Source: Motiliproteus sp036960405
GTDB lineage: Bacteria; Pseudomonadota; Gammaproteobacteria; Pseudomonadales; Balneatricaceae
DNA length: 16,814 bases
Direction: 5' to 3'
Assembly (NCBI GenBank): GCA_036960405.1
Contig: JBALWS010000097.1
Location: forward strand, 1-16,814
The translations under genes were made by a program, and so were the position numbers. Below, piece after piece: positions 8,566 through 16,058 of the stretch. Numbering within the stretch: position 1 is the stretch's first letter; every line of letters begins with the position of its first letter. Under the pieces are notes generated by a model. That model was not told the DNA's origin, did no database searches, and saw only the letters and a program-made list of their open reading frames with translations.

Positions 8566-8598
8566 GGGTTATATCAAAGCTTCGACAAACTATAACCC
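8566..8598. promoter_or_regulatory. Perfect inverted repeat GGGTTATA-N17-TATAACCC upstream of ilvC
   Basis: Perfect 8-bp arms, GGGTTATA (8566-8573) and TATAACCC (8591-8598), are separated by 17 nt. The spacer holds a second, imperfect palindrome around AAGCTT (8577-8582, within TCAAAGCTTCGA). The site is 71-103 bp upstream of the ilvC ATG and lacks a T-run, so an operator or leader structure is more likely than a terminator. A TATAAA-like -10 for ilvC (complement of 8638-8643) would place the repeat in the 5' leader. Both functional readings are inference. Confidence 0.45.
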
Positions 8599-8705
8599 GT
8601 GATTCTGTAGACGTTGTCAGCATCGAATGGCGCTACTTTATAGAAGAGCGAGTCTTTCGTAAATTGATATATGCGCACTTTAACAATGCAGAAAATGAAA
8701 CGTCG

Positions 8706-10727
8706 TTATACTGCCGATGGCACCCTACAGAAACGATTCTTACCAGCCTGTTTAGCGCTATACATCGCTCCATCGGCGGCATCGATCGCCTGTTGGTCAT
8801 TACTAAAGCCGTTGGGCAACAGAGCGATACCGATACTGATTCCTATCTGGCGCTGCTCGCAACCAATCAAAAATGGGGCGTTAAACAACTCGACGATGCG
8901 CCCAGCCATTTTTTCGGCATCCTCTGCGCTCACCGGGCCGGGCATCAGGATCGCGAACTCATCGCCGCCGAGCCGAGCCACGGTATCGTACGGTCTAACC
9001 TGTTGATTCAAACGCCGCGCCACCTCTTTGAGGGCATCATCACCGGCATCGTGGCCCAGTTCATCGTTAATCGGCTTGAAGTCATCGAGATCCATATACA
9101 GCAGTGCCGAGGCAGTACCGCTACGCTGGCTACGGTATAGTTCCTGATTGAGCAGTTCGGCAAACAGCGCCCGGTTAGCCACCTGTGTCAAAAAATCAAA
9201 ATGCGCCAGCCGCTGGAGCTTAATATCGGCATCAATCCGCTGCTTGAAGGTACGGCTAAACAAGGCAGTAACGACAGCCGAAATAACGGCAAAAAACAGC
9301 CACAGCCCCAATAAAATGCTTCGCAGCTGACTCAAAGCAGCGCTCAATACATCCGCACCGATAAAAGAGACCAACCACCAATGCGGCGGCTGCAACGTCG
9401 TATCTGAAGCCAGCATTTTTGTCAGATCGGGGTAGTTAAGCGGGGTGACCTTACGGTACACATATAGTCCCTGGTCGGTCTTCGTCGACCCCTGAGCCAA
9501 CGGCTGCATCTGTCGCCACACGTCGGGCTGGTTCAGTACAAAATTATGTTGCCGCCGACCGGCAAACAGGTTCCCCCAGCGGCGCTGCTCTTCAACGCCA
9601 TACAACCAGAAACCATCTTCCTGCAGCAACGCCAACTGTCCTTGCAGCGGCTGCACCGGTTTAACCAGATGACTCAGCATCTGTTGAGCGGCTAGATTAA
9701 TAATCACCAGACCATCTTTGTCACCCCGATCATTAAAGAACGGAGTGGCCAGCCGCAATACAGGCCTATACGGCGTGCTGACTTCACCGTATTCCATATT
9801 CAGATCTAACTCCGATATATAGATTTCACCCTGTGAGAGCTGCATCGCTTTGTTGAAATAACTGCGGTGCTGCTTGCTCTGCAACTGCTCGGCCGGCACG
9901 CTTCGTGGCAGACCTTGATGGCGGTCAGCTCGAATCTTTTCTACTCCTTGGCTATCGATAAAACGCAACTGATCGTAACTATCCATCACATCCAGAAAGC
10001 TGCTGTAGTCGACGTTAAGCTGTTTTTCCAACGACAGCTCACCGGCCCGATATGCCTTAAGGTTCGTTTGCCGGGCTAGCAGTGAGATATCTAGCGCCGC
10101 TTGGCGCTGCTCGATCAGCAGTTCATGCTCGAGCGTTCCTAGCTTAACCGACTCCTCCCATCCTAACTCCTCCCAAAACTGCTGCTGTTGCTGCTCATAG
10201 ATCGAGAAGAAGATAATGCTGACAAAGCTCATCAGGGTCAGATAGGTATAAAGCGCACCCCAAAACAACGAGACCGGAGCTCCCACCACCGAGATCACCT
10301 TATGACGAATATTGGGCAGAAATAGTTTCCAATAGATGATGGAACCACCGACGGCCGCCAGCACCACGGTATCGAGCAACGCGCCATACCACTGACTATG
10401 TCCCAGCGACAGCAGTGGCAGAATCGACATCACCAGGATTTCGACCCCAAAAACGATCGCACCGACCTTTAACTGGATGCCGTAGCTGAGCAAGCCAAAG
10501 CCCGACAGGCCTTGGTAGCGACCAACAAAATAGGAGAAGGTGATCACCGCCACCAGAGACACCGAAGCGGCATCGAATATCGCCGGCAACCAATTTCCGT
10601 ATGCATCGAGACTGAGCAATCGAATCAACAGCATGATCGTCAACTCAGTCAGCGCAATAGCGCTAACGAAAGCGAGAAAAACTGTTTTATCGCGGCCGGA
10701 TTTAGATGTCGACGAATCGCTGTTCAT
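8706..10727 (-). CDS. Membrane diguanylate cyclase with periplasmic Cache-like sensor
   Basis: 673 aa. The C-terminal GGDEF domain (about 510-673) keeps the GGDEF motif at 587-591 and an RxxD inhibitory site (RPYD, 578-581) exactly five residues before it, so it should make c-di-GMP from GTP and be product-inhibited. The N-terminus has about five membrane segments (around 17-38, 46-68, 90-108, 114-136, 150-173). The first four fall into two similar TM-pair modules. A Gln-rich stretch (EQQQQQ) and a long extracytoplasmic region (about 180-465) follow; the latter contains RFIDSQGVEKIR and looks like a Cache/PDC sensor. One more TM (about 471-494) leads to the GGDEF domain. The ligand is unknown. 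The ATG at 10727 has only a distant AGGGGG upstream. The gene is 146 bp after the four-cysteine membrane protein gene and may have its own promoter. Confidence 0.92.
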   Translation of the reverse strand: MNSDSSTSKSGRDKTVFLAFVSAIALTELTIMLLIRLLSLDAYGNWLPAIFDAASVSLVAVITFSYFVGRYQGLSGFGLLSYGIQLKVGAIVFGVEILVMSILPLLSLGHSQWYGALLDTVVLAAVGGSIIYWKLFLPNIRHKVISVVGAPVSLFWGALYTYLTLMSFVSIIFFSIYEQQQQQFWEELGWEESVKLGTLEHELLIEQRQAALDISLLARQTNLKAYRAGELSLEKQLNVDYSSFLDVMDSYDQLRFIDSQGVEKIRADRHQGLPRSVPAEQLQSKQHRSYFNKAMQLSQGEIYISELDLNMEYGEVSTPYRPVLRLATPFFNDRGDKDGLVIINLAAQQMLSHLVKPVQPLQGQLALLQEDGFWLYGVEEQRRWGNLFAGRRQHNFVLNQPDVWRQMQPLAQGSTKTDQGLYVYRKVTPLNYPDLTKMLASDTTLQPPHWWLVSFIGADVLSAALSQLRSILLGLWLFFAVISAVVTALFSRTFKQRIDADIKLQRLAHFDFLTQVANRALFAELLNQELYRSQRSGTASALLYMDLDDFKPINDELGHDAGDDALKEVARRLNQQVRPYDTVARLGGDEFAILMPGPVSAEDAEKMAGRIVELFNAPFLIGCEQRQIGISIGIALLPNGFSNDQQAIDAADGAMYSAKQAGKNRFCRVPSAV

Positions 10728-10813
10728 GCTAACTGTACAACGCCCCCTATAGGTAAACTGCAGACCCAGAGTAGAACTGGTTAATTTCTCAGCAACCCAA
10801 CCCTAACTTAGCA

Positions 10814-10819
10814 ATTATA
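10814..10819 (-). promoter_or_regulatory. Consensus -10 box, candidate promoter of the diguanylate cyclase gene
   Basis: On the minus strand 10819-10814 reads TATAAT, a perfect sigma70 -10 hexamer, about 87 bp upstream of the ATG at 10727. The -35 region at 16-18 bp spacing is poor (TGGTTA at best). The stretch is AT-rich and intergenic, so a weak or activated promoter is plausible. Confidence 0.35.
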
Positions 10820-10873
10820 AGTAGAACAAGCCTTTATTAACCATTACTTACAAAGCAGAGCAGAAATTAAGCA

Positions 10874-12454
10874 TCAGAACCCAACGATCGGTTGGGCCAA
10901 AATCCACAAACTCAACATGGTGTAGCCGACCATCAACCCCAACATCGGATATTGGCTTCGAATCGCCTGCCGTGAGTCGCTAAACGCGGCAACAGCCGCG
11001 CGATGCGCAAGATAAACCGCTATAACATGACCGCTCACTATCGCTATCACCGCGGTATACCAGCTGAAGCGAGCATCGACGATACCGATATTGATGCGAT
11101 GATAGGCGGTACCAAACAGATCCCAATCAAGCCCAAAGGGATCGGACGCGAGAGCGATAATGCTTTGCCCTTGGAGCAGCAGGAACGACAAATAATGAGC
11201 CAGGTGATACGCGATCGCGATCGGTAATAACGACAACGCAAATAACCGTGCCAGATACCAGACAGAGTACTGCTTCGTTTGACTGCCACGGCTCACCGTC
11301 CGTTGCATCAACCAGCTAAAACTCAAATACACCGTCACAAAAAGAACCGGGGCGATCAGCAGCGCCAGCGTCACAAACACCACCACTTCACCACCACCCT
11401 GCGCGCCCAACGCAGCCAGCAGCGGCTTGAGGCTGCCGGCAGAGTTCCAGCCATCAAACAGGCTCGCCGCTAACGGAGTCTCGAGGAAACCGTCCAGCGC
11501 TAATGTCGACAACAACAACATCACCAGCACCACCATCGACGAAGATAGCGGCTGGTCAGAGACTAAACCCGACGCCAATGGCCGCAGGTTAAGCTCGCGC
11601 AACTCCGGTTTCGCCTGGCTAAAACAAGCCGGACAACCCACCGACGTCCCCTCGGTCTGATTTGCCGATTGAGAGCAATCGGTACAGAGCGCGCCCTGTT
11701 TAACCCGCATCTCGGTTGGGGAAAAACGGGCAAACAGCGAGAACAAAACAGTAAATATCTCGCCGTTTTTGAGCCAGCGATCGCCACCAAACAGCAGCAT
11801 ACCAATCCAAGTTATACCACCGTAGGTCAACGCAGCCGCAGCGACGACTTCGGGTTCGGCATTATCCGGATAGGCATGTTCTAACCAGGCAAAGGCCATA
11901 AACAACGCGATAGCCGGAAACACCCCAAGCCACTTGGGATAACTCCAGCCGGTACCTAAACAGCGACCAGGGAAAAACCAGCGATGCACACCGGCCGCCC
12001 AGTTAAAGATGATTTTCCACGGATTGAGTAATGCCCACAGATCGCCGACCAAAGCACTGATATAAGCAAATCCGACCCACCAGATCACCCACACAAAAGC
12101 GGGTGCGAAGTTGTACTGAGTCACAGGAAAGCCATAAAAACCGGTCAGCAGCACCAGTACAAACAGCGCCACCGACAGTAGTCGCAACAGCGCCAGAGAG
12201 TAGCGATGAGCCAGCAGCCGAAACAGCACTAAGTTCAACAGGTTGTAGCGCCTTTTTGTTACCTTAGCCGCTGGCTCGCGGACAAAAAAGGCCATCACCA
12301 CGAAAGAGAGAACCACCGTCGCGGCGGCCCCGACCAGATACAGCCATAAAGGAACCGGCAGTTCATAACGTTGCCCAAATGCATGGGCAGCTACTGAACC
12401 AGAAAAGCCCAGCGCCAGCAGCAAGAGGCAGCCAGCCTGAATCGACCTATCCAT
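10874..12454 (-). CDS. Polytopic membrane protein with CxxC-X13-CxxC motif, function unknown
   Basis: 526 aa, very hydrophobic, with roughly 10-12 membrane segments. The N-terminus resembles a signal/anchor followed by a conserved-looking HAFGQRYELPVPLWLYL (24-40). LNPWK is at 143-147. A hydrophilic loop after about residue 242 holds C257-x2-C260-x13-C274-x2-C277, spaced like a small zinc ribbon. From memory, distant relatives in actinobacteria and proteobacteria carry the database label 'fenitrothion hydrolase'; nothing here shows a hydrolase active site, so I would not transfer that name. The gene starts 11 nt after the cupredoxin-like gene, so the two are almost certainly co-transcribed and probably act together at the inner membrane, perhaps in metal handling or electron transfer. 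That last step is inference; transport or assembly of a periplasmic copper protein is equally possible. Confidence 0.7.
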   Translation of the reverse strand: MDRSIQAGCLLLLALGFSGSVAAHAFGQRYELPVPLWLYLVGAAATVVLSFVVMAFFVREPAAKVTKRRYNLLNLVLFRLLAHRYSLALLRLLSVALFVLVLLTGFYGFPVTQYNFAPAFVWVIWWVGFAYISALVGDLWALLNPWKIIFNWAAGVHRWFFPGRCLGTGWSYPKWLGVFPAIALFMAFAWLEHAYPDNAEPEVVAAAALTYGGITWIGMLLFGGDRWLKNGEIFTVLFSLFARFSPTEMRVKQGALCTDCSQSANQTEGTSVGCPACFSQAKPELRELNLRPLASGLVSDQPLSSSMVVLVMLLLSTLALDGFLETPLAASLFDGWNSAGSLKPLLAALGAQGGGEVVVFVTLALLIAPVLFVTVYLSFSWLMQRTVSRGSQTKQYSVWYLARLFALSLLPIAIAYHLAHYLSFLLLQGQSIIALASDPFGLDWDLFGTAYHRINIGIVDARFSWYTAVIAIVSGHVIAVYLAHRAAVAAFSDSRQAIRSQYPMLGLMVGYTMLSLWILAQPIVGF

Positions 12455-12465
12455 GAAATAACGTC

Positions 12466-12858
12466 CTAGCGAGGCATGACTTCGAAATACAGCAGCACGT
12501 TGCCATGATGGCCACCCTTGCGCTGACCTGGCTGGTGCAGATTGACGGGAAACCTTCCGGTTGCGAAAGCGTCAAAAGACATCGTGACGGCGACCGACGG
12601 GGTCAATGTTTGCTCGATATCATAACCGTGCAGATGGATCTTGGTCGTTTGGTCGCTGCTCCAGTGCAGCCGTACTTGATCGCCCTGCTTAACTCGAATC
12701 ACGTTATCGGCGCGATTCAGATGCTGATCGACCACTGACAGCGAAAACTCGACCTCTGATTTGCTGTCATTCGAAGCCTGACCAGCACCTGAAATCGCTG
12801 CGATGGCCGCTAGACAGAGCGTCATAGCAGCCTTGTTTAGCCGGTTAACTACCGCCAT
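12466..12858 (-). CDS. Exported cupredoxin-like protein
   Basis: 130 aa from the ATG at 12858. A TTG at 12873, abutting the receptor stop codon, and an ATG at 12825 (with AAGG just upstream) are alternative starts. I prefer 12858 because it gives a signal peptide with a basic N-region (MAVVNRLNKAA) before the hydrophobic core and a GQA|S cleavage site. The mature part has the pattern of one beta-sandwich cupredoxin domain: VIRVKQGDQVRLHW, then IHLHGYD, VTMSFDAFATGRFPVNLH and a C-terminal LLYFEVMPR. Possible metal ligands are the two His of HLHGYD, the His of NLHQ, the HH pair near the end and the Met of EVMP. There is no Cys in the mature protein, so a classical type 1 blue-copper site is absent. 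It lies 15 nt after the chemoreceptor and 11 nt before the polytopic membrane protein. Confidence 0.75.
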   Translation of the reverse strand: MAVVNRLNKAAMTLCLAAIAAISGAGQASNDSKSEVEFSLSVVDQHLNRADNVIRVKQGDQVRLHWSSDQTTKIHLHGYDIEQTLTPSVAVTMSFDAFATGRFPVNLHQPGQRKGGHHGNVLLYFEVMPR

Positions 12859-12873
12859 CGTCAGCGTACTCAA

Positions 12874-14778
12874 TCAGATCTTGAACTGCTGGACAATTTG
12901 ATTCAATGCGCGGCTCTGTAGCGTCAACTCACCACAAGCATCGGCAGTCTGGCAAGCCCCCTCCGCCGTCTGCTCAGCCACCTGAGCGATGATCACGATA
13001 TTTTGATTAACCTCTTCGACCACCTGGGTTTGCTCGTTCGCCGACGACGCAATCTGCTCGTTCATGGCGGTCATCTTATCGACCGATTCCCGAATGGCCT
13101 GCAACGCCTCGCCAGCCTGGCTGGCTTGTTCAACACCGCTATCGGCCATCTTGGCACCACCCTCTATCGCCGCCACCGCATTCCCGGCACCTTGCTGAAG
13201 CCTAGCGATGATCGCATTGATCTCTTCGATCGAATCCTGAGTGCGCTTTGCCAACCCTCTGACCTCGTCGGCCACCACCGCAAAACCCCGACCCGACTCA
13301 CCCGCACGAGCCGCCTCAATGGCGGCATTCAATGCCAGCAAGTTAGTTTGATCGGCAATGCCCCGAATCACTCCCAGCACCTCGCCGACCGATTCACTGT
13401 CTTTAGCCAGGGCGCCCACCACCTCAGAGGCAGAGCGCACTTCTGCCGCCAACTGATTAATCGTCGCGATCGTCGTCGCGACAACCTGCTCACCATTGAT
13501 CGCTTGCTGCTTGGCTTCTACCGCCGCCTCGGAGCCTTGCCGGGTGTTGCTCGCCACCTCTTGCACCGTTGCCGCCATCTGGTTGATAGCCGAAGCCACC
13601 TGATCGACCTGAGTCTGTTGCTCCAGAACGCCCTCACGGGTTCGCTGGGTCACCTGATCGGTTTGCTCGATCACCACAGCCAAGCCAGTCGAGGCAGCAG
13701 ATGTTTGAGCGATGGTTTCGCGTATCTTGCTGACAAAGCTGTTAAAAGCCGCCGCTAACGCCGCGACTTCATCGCGACCTTCTACCTCTAAGGTGACGGT
13801 CAGATCGCCCTCGCCTTCGGCTACATCACGTAAGCGATCAGCCACCCTCGCAATCGGTTTGACGATCTGGTGCGCCGCGAATGTCCCGACCAGCACCACC
13901 GCTATCAACGCCAAGGCACCGATCAGCAATGCCTGGTTGCGCAGCTCGGTAATGGCTTGATAGGCGATGCGGGTATCGAGAAACGCGTGGATCATCCACT
14001 GCGGGTCGGCAAATTTGTCGTGCCCTTCAGAAACAAAGCTGGCAACTAGAAAACGGCCATCGGCCAACACCTGTTCGGAAACACCCTCGTCGCGTATCTG
14101 CTCAGACATCGTAATAGGCGTTGCGGCGGCACTCTGGTATAGCACCCGGCCATCCATCGCGTGCAGCATCAACCGGTGTTGGTCATCCTGAGATTCGGCG
14201 TTGACCGTTTCTTCGGCCATCATCTGCTCGACCACATGCCAATCGACCACCCCCACCAAGGTACCGATCATCGTATTGGGATCGTAATCGGCCCGAACCC
14301 CTTTGGCGATCAGCATCACCTTGCCACCACTGAGCACATCTTGGTGGACACGGCTCTGGTAATGATGACCAGCACCGGCGGTTTGATGAACCTTATCTTG
14401 GTCTGCAAAGGAGGTATCTCGACGCGCCTCCAGCGAAGTCGCCACCACATCTCCTTCGCCGTTAAGCGCGCTCAGTTCGGAAAAATGGGGGTATTGCTTG
14501 CGCAACCGTTCGAGCTCGGCCGATAACTCGCCCTCTTCATCATCGGTGAGCAGATCCTGCATGATGCCGAGGTTTGACCAGGTATGCAGGTCGGCGAGCG
14601 ATTCTTGGAAAAACTCTTCGAGATGGTGAATTTGATCTTGAGTGGTGGTCTCAAGGTTGGCTTCAATCTGGCGACTCAAGGCTTGTCGCGCGTTGTCGTA
14701 TGAAATAAACCCCATCACTAGCAATGGCAACACGGAGCAGCTCAACACCACCAGAAGCAGCTTGGTTTTTAACTTCAT
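12874..14778 (-). CDS. Methyl-accepting chemotaxis protein (Cache-HAMP-MCPsignal)
   Basis: 634 aa. TM1 is at about 7-27, a periplasmic Cache-type ligand-binding region at about 30-280, TM2 at 283-303, HAMP at about 304-356, and a long cytoplasmic coiled coil follows. The conserved hairpin tip (about 472-508) contains IADQTNLLALNAAIEAARAG and FAVVADEVR, the CheA/CheW contact region. There is no C-terminal NWETF-type pentapeptide; the protein ends QQFKI. It should sense an extracellular ligand and control CheA kinase activity. The ligand cannot be read from sequence. The first 115 residues are collinear with the partial receptor at 16059, with about 54 identities by hand count. The ATG at 14778 has an AGG 7 nt upstream. 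Its stop codon lies 15 nt before the cupredoxin-like start, which suggests an operon. Confidence 0.96.
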   Translation of the reverse strand: MKLKTKLLLVVLSCSVLPLLVMGFISYDNARQALSRQIEANLETTTQDQIHHLEEFFQESLADLHTWSNLGIMQDLLTDDEEGELSAELERLRKQYPHFSELSALNGEGDVVATSLEARRDTSFADQDKVHQTAGAGHHYQSRVHQDVLSGGKVMLIAKGVRADYDPNTMIGTLVGVVDWHVVEQMMAEETVNAESQDDQHRLMLHAMDGRVLYQSAAATPITMSEQIRDEGVSEQVLADGRFLVASFVSEGHDKFADPQWMIHAFLDTRIAYQAITELRNQALLIGALALIAVVLVGTFAAHQIVKPIARVADRLRDVAEGEGDLTVTLEVEGRDEVAALAAAFNSFVSKIRETIAQTSAASTGLAVVIEQTDQVTQRTREGVLEQQTQVDQVASAINQMAATVQEVASNTRQGSEAAVEAKQQAINGEQVVATTIATINQLAAEVRSASEVVGALAKDSESVGEVLGVIRGIADQTNLLALNAAIEAARAGESGRGFAVVADEVRGLAKRTQDSIEEINAIIARLQQGAGNAVAAIEGGAKMADSGVEQASQAGEALQAIRESVDKMTAMNEQIASSANEQTQVVEEVNQNIVIIAQVAEQTAEGACQTADACGELTLQSRALNQIVQQFKI

Positions 14779-14818
14779 AACAACCTAACCCTACTAACAA
14801 CAACTAAACAGGATGAAA

Positions 14819-14842
14819 TAAAGGGGCGATAACGCCCCTTTA
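14819..14842 (-). terminator. Hairpin terminator after the secreted Cache-domain gene
   Basis: A perfect 9-bp GC-rich stem, AAAGGGGCG (14820-14828) and CGCCCCTTT (14833-14841), has an ATAA loop. It begins about 35 nt past the stop codon at 14877. On the minus strand a short ATTTC tail follows, so the U-run is weak. It separates the Cache gene from the receptor at 14778, which then needs its own promoter. Confidence 0.75.
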
Positions 14843-14876
14843 CACTACACAGTTACCGTATCGGCTGTATTAGCGA

Positions 14877-15677
14877 TTACTCAAATGCCAGCAACGTCCA
14901 GTTACCGACTTTTTTGTAAGCACCGGCATAGCTTTTACCTTCATGGGTCAACGCCTGCTTGCTATCCAGCGCAGCCGTCACGCCGGCTAGATCCATACCG
15001 CCAAACGAAAACGGCTTGAAATAATCCGCTTGCTGCTCTGTATCGCCAACCTTATCGATGCCAATCGCAGCGCTACTATCGGAGATAACATATCCCTCAT
15101 CACTGACAGCAATCATTCGCTCGCCCTTAACCCCTTTATTGAGCGCATCCTGGAACACCGCCAAGCCATGCTCGTAGTGCAAGATAGCCTTCTTATCACC
15201 ATCAACAACGATAGGAGAGACGTAAGCCAGTACCCACTTATTAGCATCGGGAGACATATAAACCGGAGAGACATGCACCGTCCTGGGTTTGGCATCAAAC
15301 CCAGGCTTGAAGAATACGGCACCCGATTCGTCGGGAGACAGGTCGTTGGCTATTTCCTGACCGACAATACGCGCCAGTTCGGGACCATTAGCATCGATCA
15401 AACACATCTCTTCAACCTGAAATTTCTTCTGAACATTCAGCGACACAGTATCGACACGACCTTGCAGTTGCGGTCGATCATTCTTACTGGCAGCAACAAA
15501 GTCAGCATAACTCTTATCTTGGGCGGCATTGACCAGCGCTTTCTTGGCCTTTTTGTGCAGTTTGGAAACGATAGCGGCTTTTTTAGCCACCGCAGCATCA
15601 ACGTTGGCGGCCAAACTATAGGAGGAAGTAAGCAGAACGGAGGAAGACAGCGCTATAACAACAGCTTTTTTTATCAT
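14877..15677 (-). CDS. Secreted single-Cache (PDC) domain protein
   Basis: 266 aa. The start is placed at the ATG at 15677 because TGAGG lies 8 nt upstream and a signal peptide begins at once (MIKKAVVIALSSSVLL... ending near SLA|A at 23-24); a longer reading frame back to 15710 adds only an unlikely leader. After a Lys/Ala-rich helix (about 25-60) comes a PDC/Cache-like fold: EEMCLIDANGPELARI (89-104), DLSPDESGAVFF (112-123), then HVSPVYMSPDANKW and VLAYVSPIV on the distal strands. There is no transmembrane anchor after the signal peptide, no lipobox and no output domain, so it should be a free periplasmic or secreted sensor-like protein. Its neighbours on both sides are receptors, so it may bind or present their ligand. 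This role is inference; it might equally be a sensory module detached from its receptor. Confidence 0.8.
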   Translation of the reverse strand: MIKKAVVIALSSSVLLTSSYSLAANVDAAVAKKAAIVSKLHKKAKKALVNAAQDKSYADFVAASKNDRPQLQGRVDTVSLNVQKKFQVEEMCLIDANGPELARIVGQEIANDLSPDESGAVFFKPGFDAKPRTVHVSPVYMSPDANKWVLAYVSPIVVDGDKKAILHYEHGLAVFQDALNKGVKGERMIAVSDEGYVISDSSAAIGIDKVGDTEQQADYFKPFSFGGMDLAGVTAALDSKQALTHEGKSYAGAYKKVGNWTLLAFE

Positions 15678-15783
15678 CGGGTAAACCTCAATACATAGAT
15701 CAACAATCAACGATGAACAATACGAGTTAGCGCCCGTCCACCCTTTGTATACTCAACGCAACAACCCTGAAGTCATTAATTTT

Positions 15784-15810
15784 TAGAGTAACAACTACGT
15801 TAACCGATAC
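15784..15810 (+). promoter_or_regulatory. Candidate FliA (sigma28) flagellar-class promoter
   Basis: TAGAG (15784-15788), then exactly 15 nt, then CCGATAC (15804-15810). The enteric consensus, written the same way, is TAAAG-N15-CCGATAA, so spacing is exact with one mismatch in each half. It points toward the receptor gene at 16059, and chemoreceptors are typical sigma28 targets. The long leader (about 240 nt) is a weak point. Confidence 0.4.
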
Positions 15811-15918
15811 CTTGCTAGCATGCCAAGTTGGTACCCATAAAATATATAGGGAAATACTGTGTTTTCTTGATCTTAAACAAGTGTGGCAAAAACAAATATC
15901 GCTAATATAAATACCTCT

Positions 15919-15942
15919 CATAACCATACACGCTTAGTTATG
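15919..15942. repeat. Inverted repeat CATAAC-N12-GTTATG
   Basis: Perfect 6-bp arms at 15919-15924 and 15937-15942 with a 12-nt spacer, in the divergent intergenic region. It is a possible operator, but arms this short can arise by chance. Confidence 0.25.
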
Positions 15943-15958
15943 GATCACTGAGCAATCT

Positions 15959-15986
15959 GCGCCTTGCTCAAGCCAGAGGCAAGCGC
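15959..15986 (+). repeat. GC-rich bulged hairpin in the leader of the second receptor gene
   Basis: GCGC-C-TTGC (15959-15967, one bulged C) can pair with GCAAGCGC (15979-15986) over an 11-nt loop. It lies 72 nt before the ATG at 16059. There is no T-run, so it is not a terminator; it may be an mRNA leader structure. Confidence 0.3.
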
Positions 15987-16058
15987 TGTCGACTTCAAAC
16001 GTGGCAAATATTGCTGAAAGCAGGTTCAAAACAGATACGGGCAAAGAGCGACAAAACA

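Larger units (their letters stand above)
15678..16058. other. Divergent intergenic region, 381 bp, no gene seen
   Basis: AT-rich spacer between the secreted Cache gene (minus) and the second receptor gene (plus), so it should hold both promoters. No convincing ORF is seen. It contains a sigma28-like promoter (15784-15810), an inverted repeat CATAAC-N12-GTTATG (15919-15942) and a bulged hairpin (15959-15986). No sigma70 promoter with both hexamers well matched was found for either gene. Confidence 0.6.

Noticed and set aside
8523..8600. Attenuator leader peptide for ilvC (minus-strand short ORF beginning MLTTSTES)
   Set aside because: The ATG is near 8623 and the 25-codon frame ends near 8546, but it has only scattered Val and Ile codons, no run of them, and no terminator/antiterminator pair before ilvC.
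8562..9140. Plus-strand open frame (192 codons) starting in the ilvC upstream region
   Set aside because: Most of it is antisense to the GGDEF domain; no ribosome binding site or family resemblance.
13003..13758. Long plus-strand open frame (251 codons) opposite the chemoreceptor
   Set aside because: It is antisense to well-conserved HAMP/signalling codons, rich in Arg, His and Leu as expected from reading the reverse strand, and has no recognisable domain.
14859..14884. Sigma28-like site for the receptor at 14778 (minus strand GCCGATAC, with TTGAG 15 nt before CCGATA)
   Set aside because: The -10 half is good but the -35 half matches only 3 of 5, it overlaps the end of the Cache gene, and the strong hairpin at 14819-14842 would lie between it and the receptor start.
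16004..16018. TGGCAAATATTGCTG as a sigma54 promoter for the second receptor
   Set aside because: The GG and GC elements are two bases too close for the -24/-12 spacing, which sigma54 does not tolerate well.
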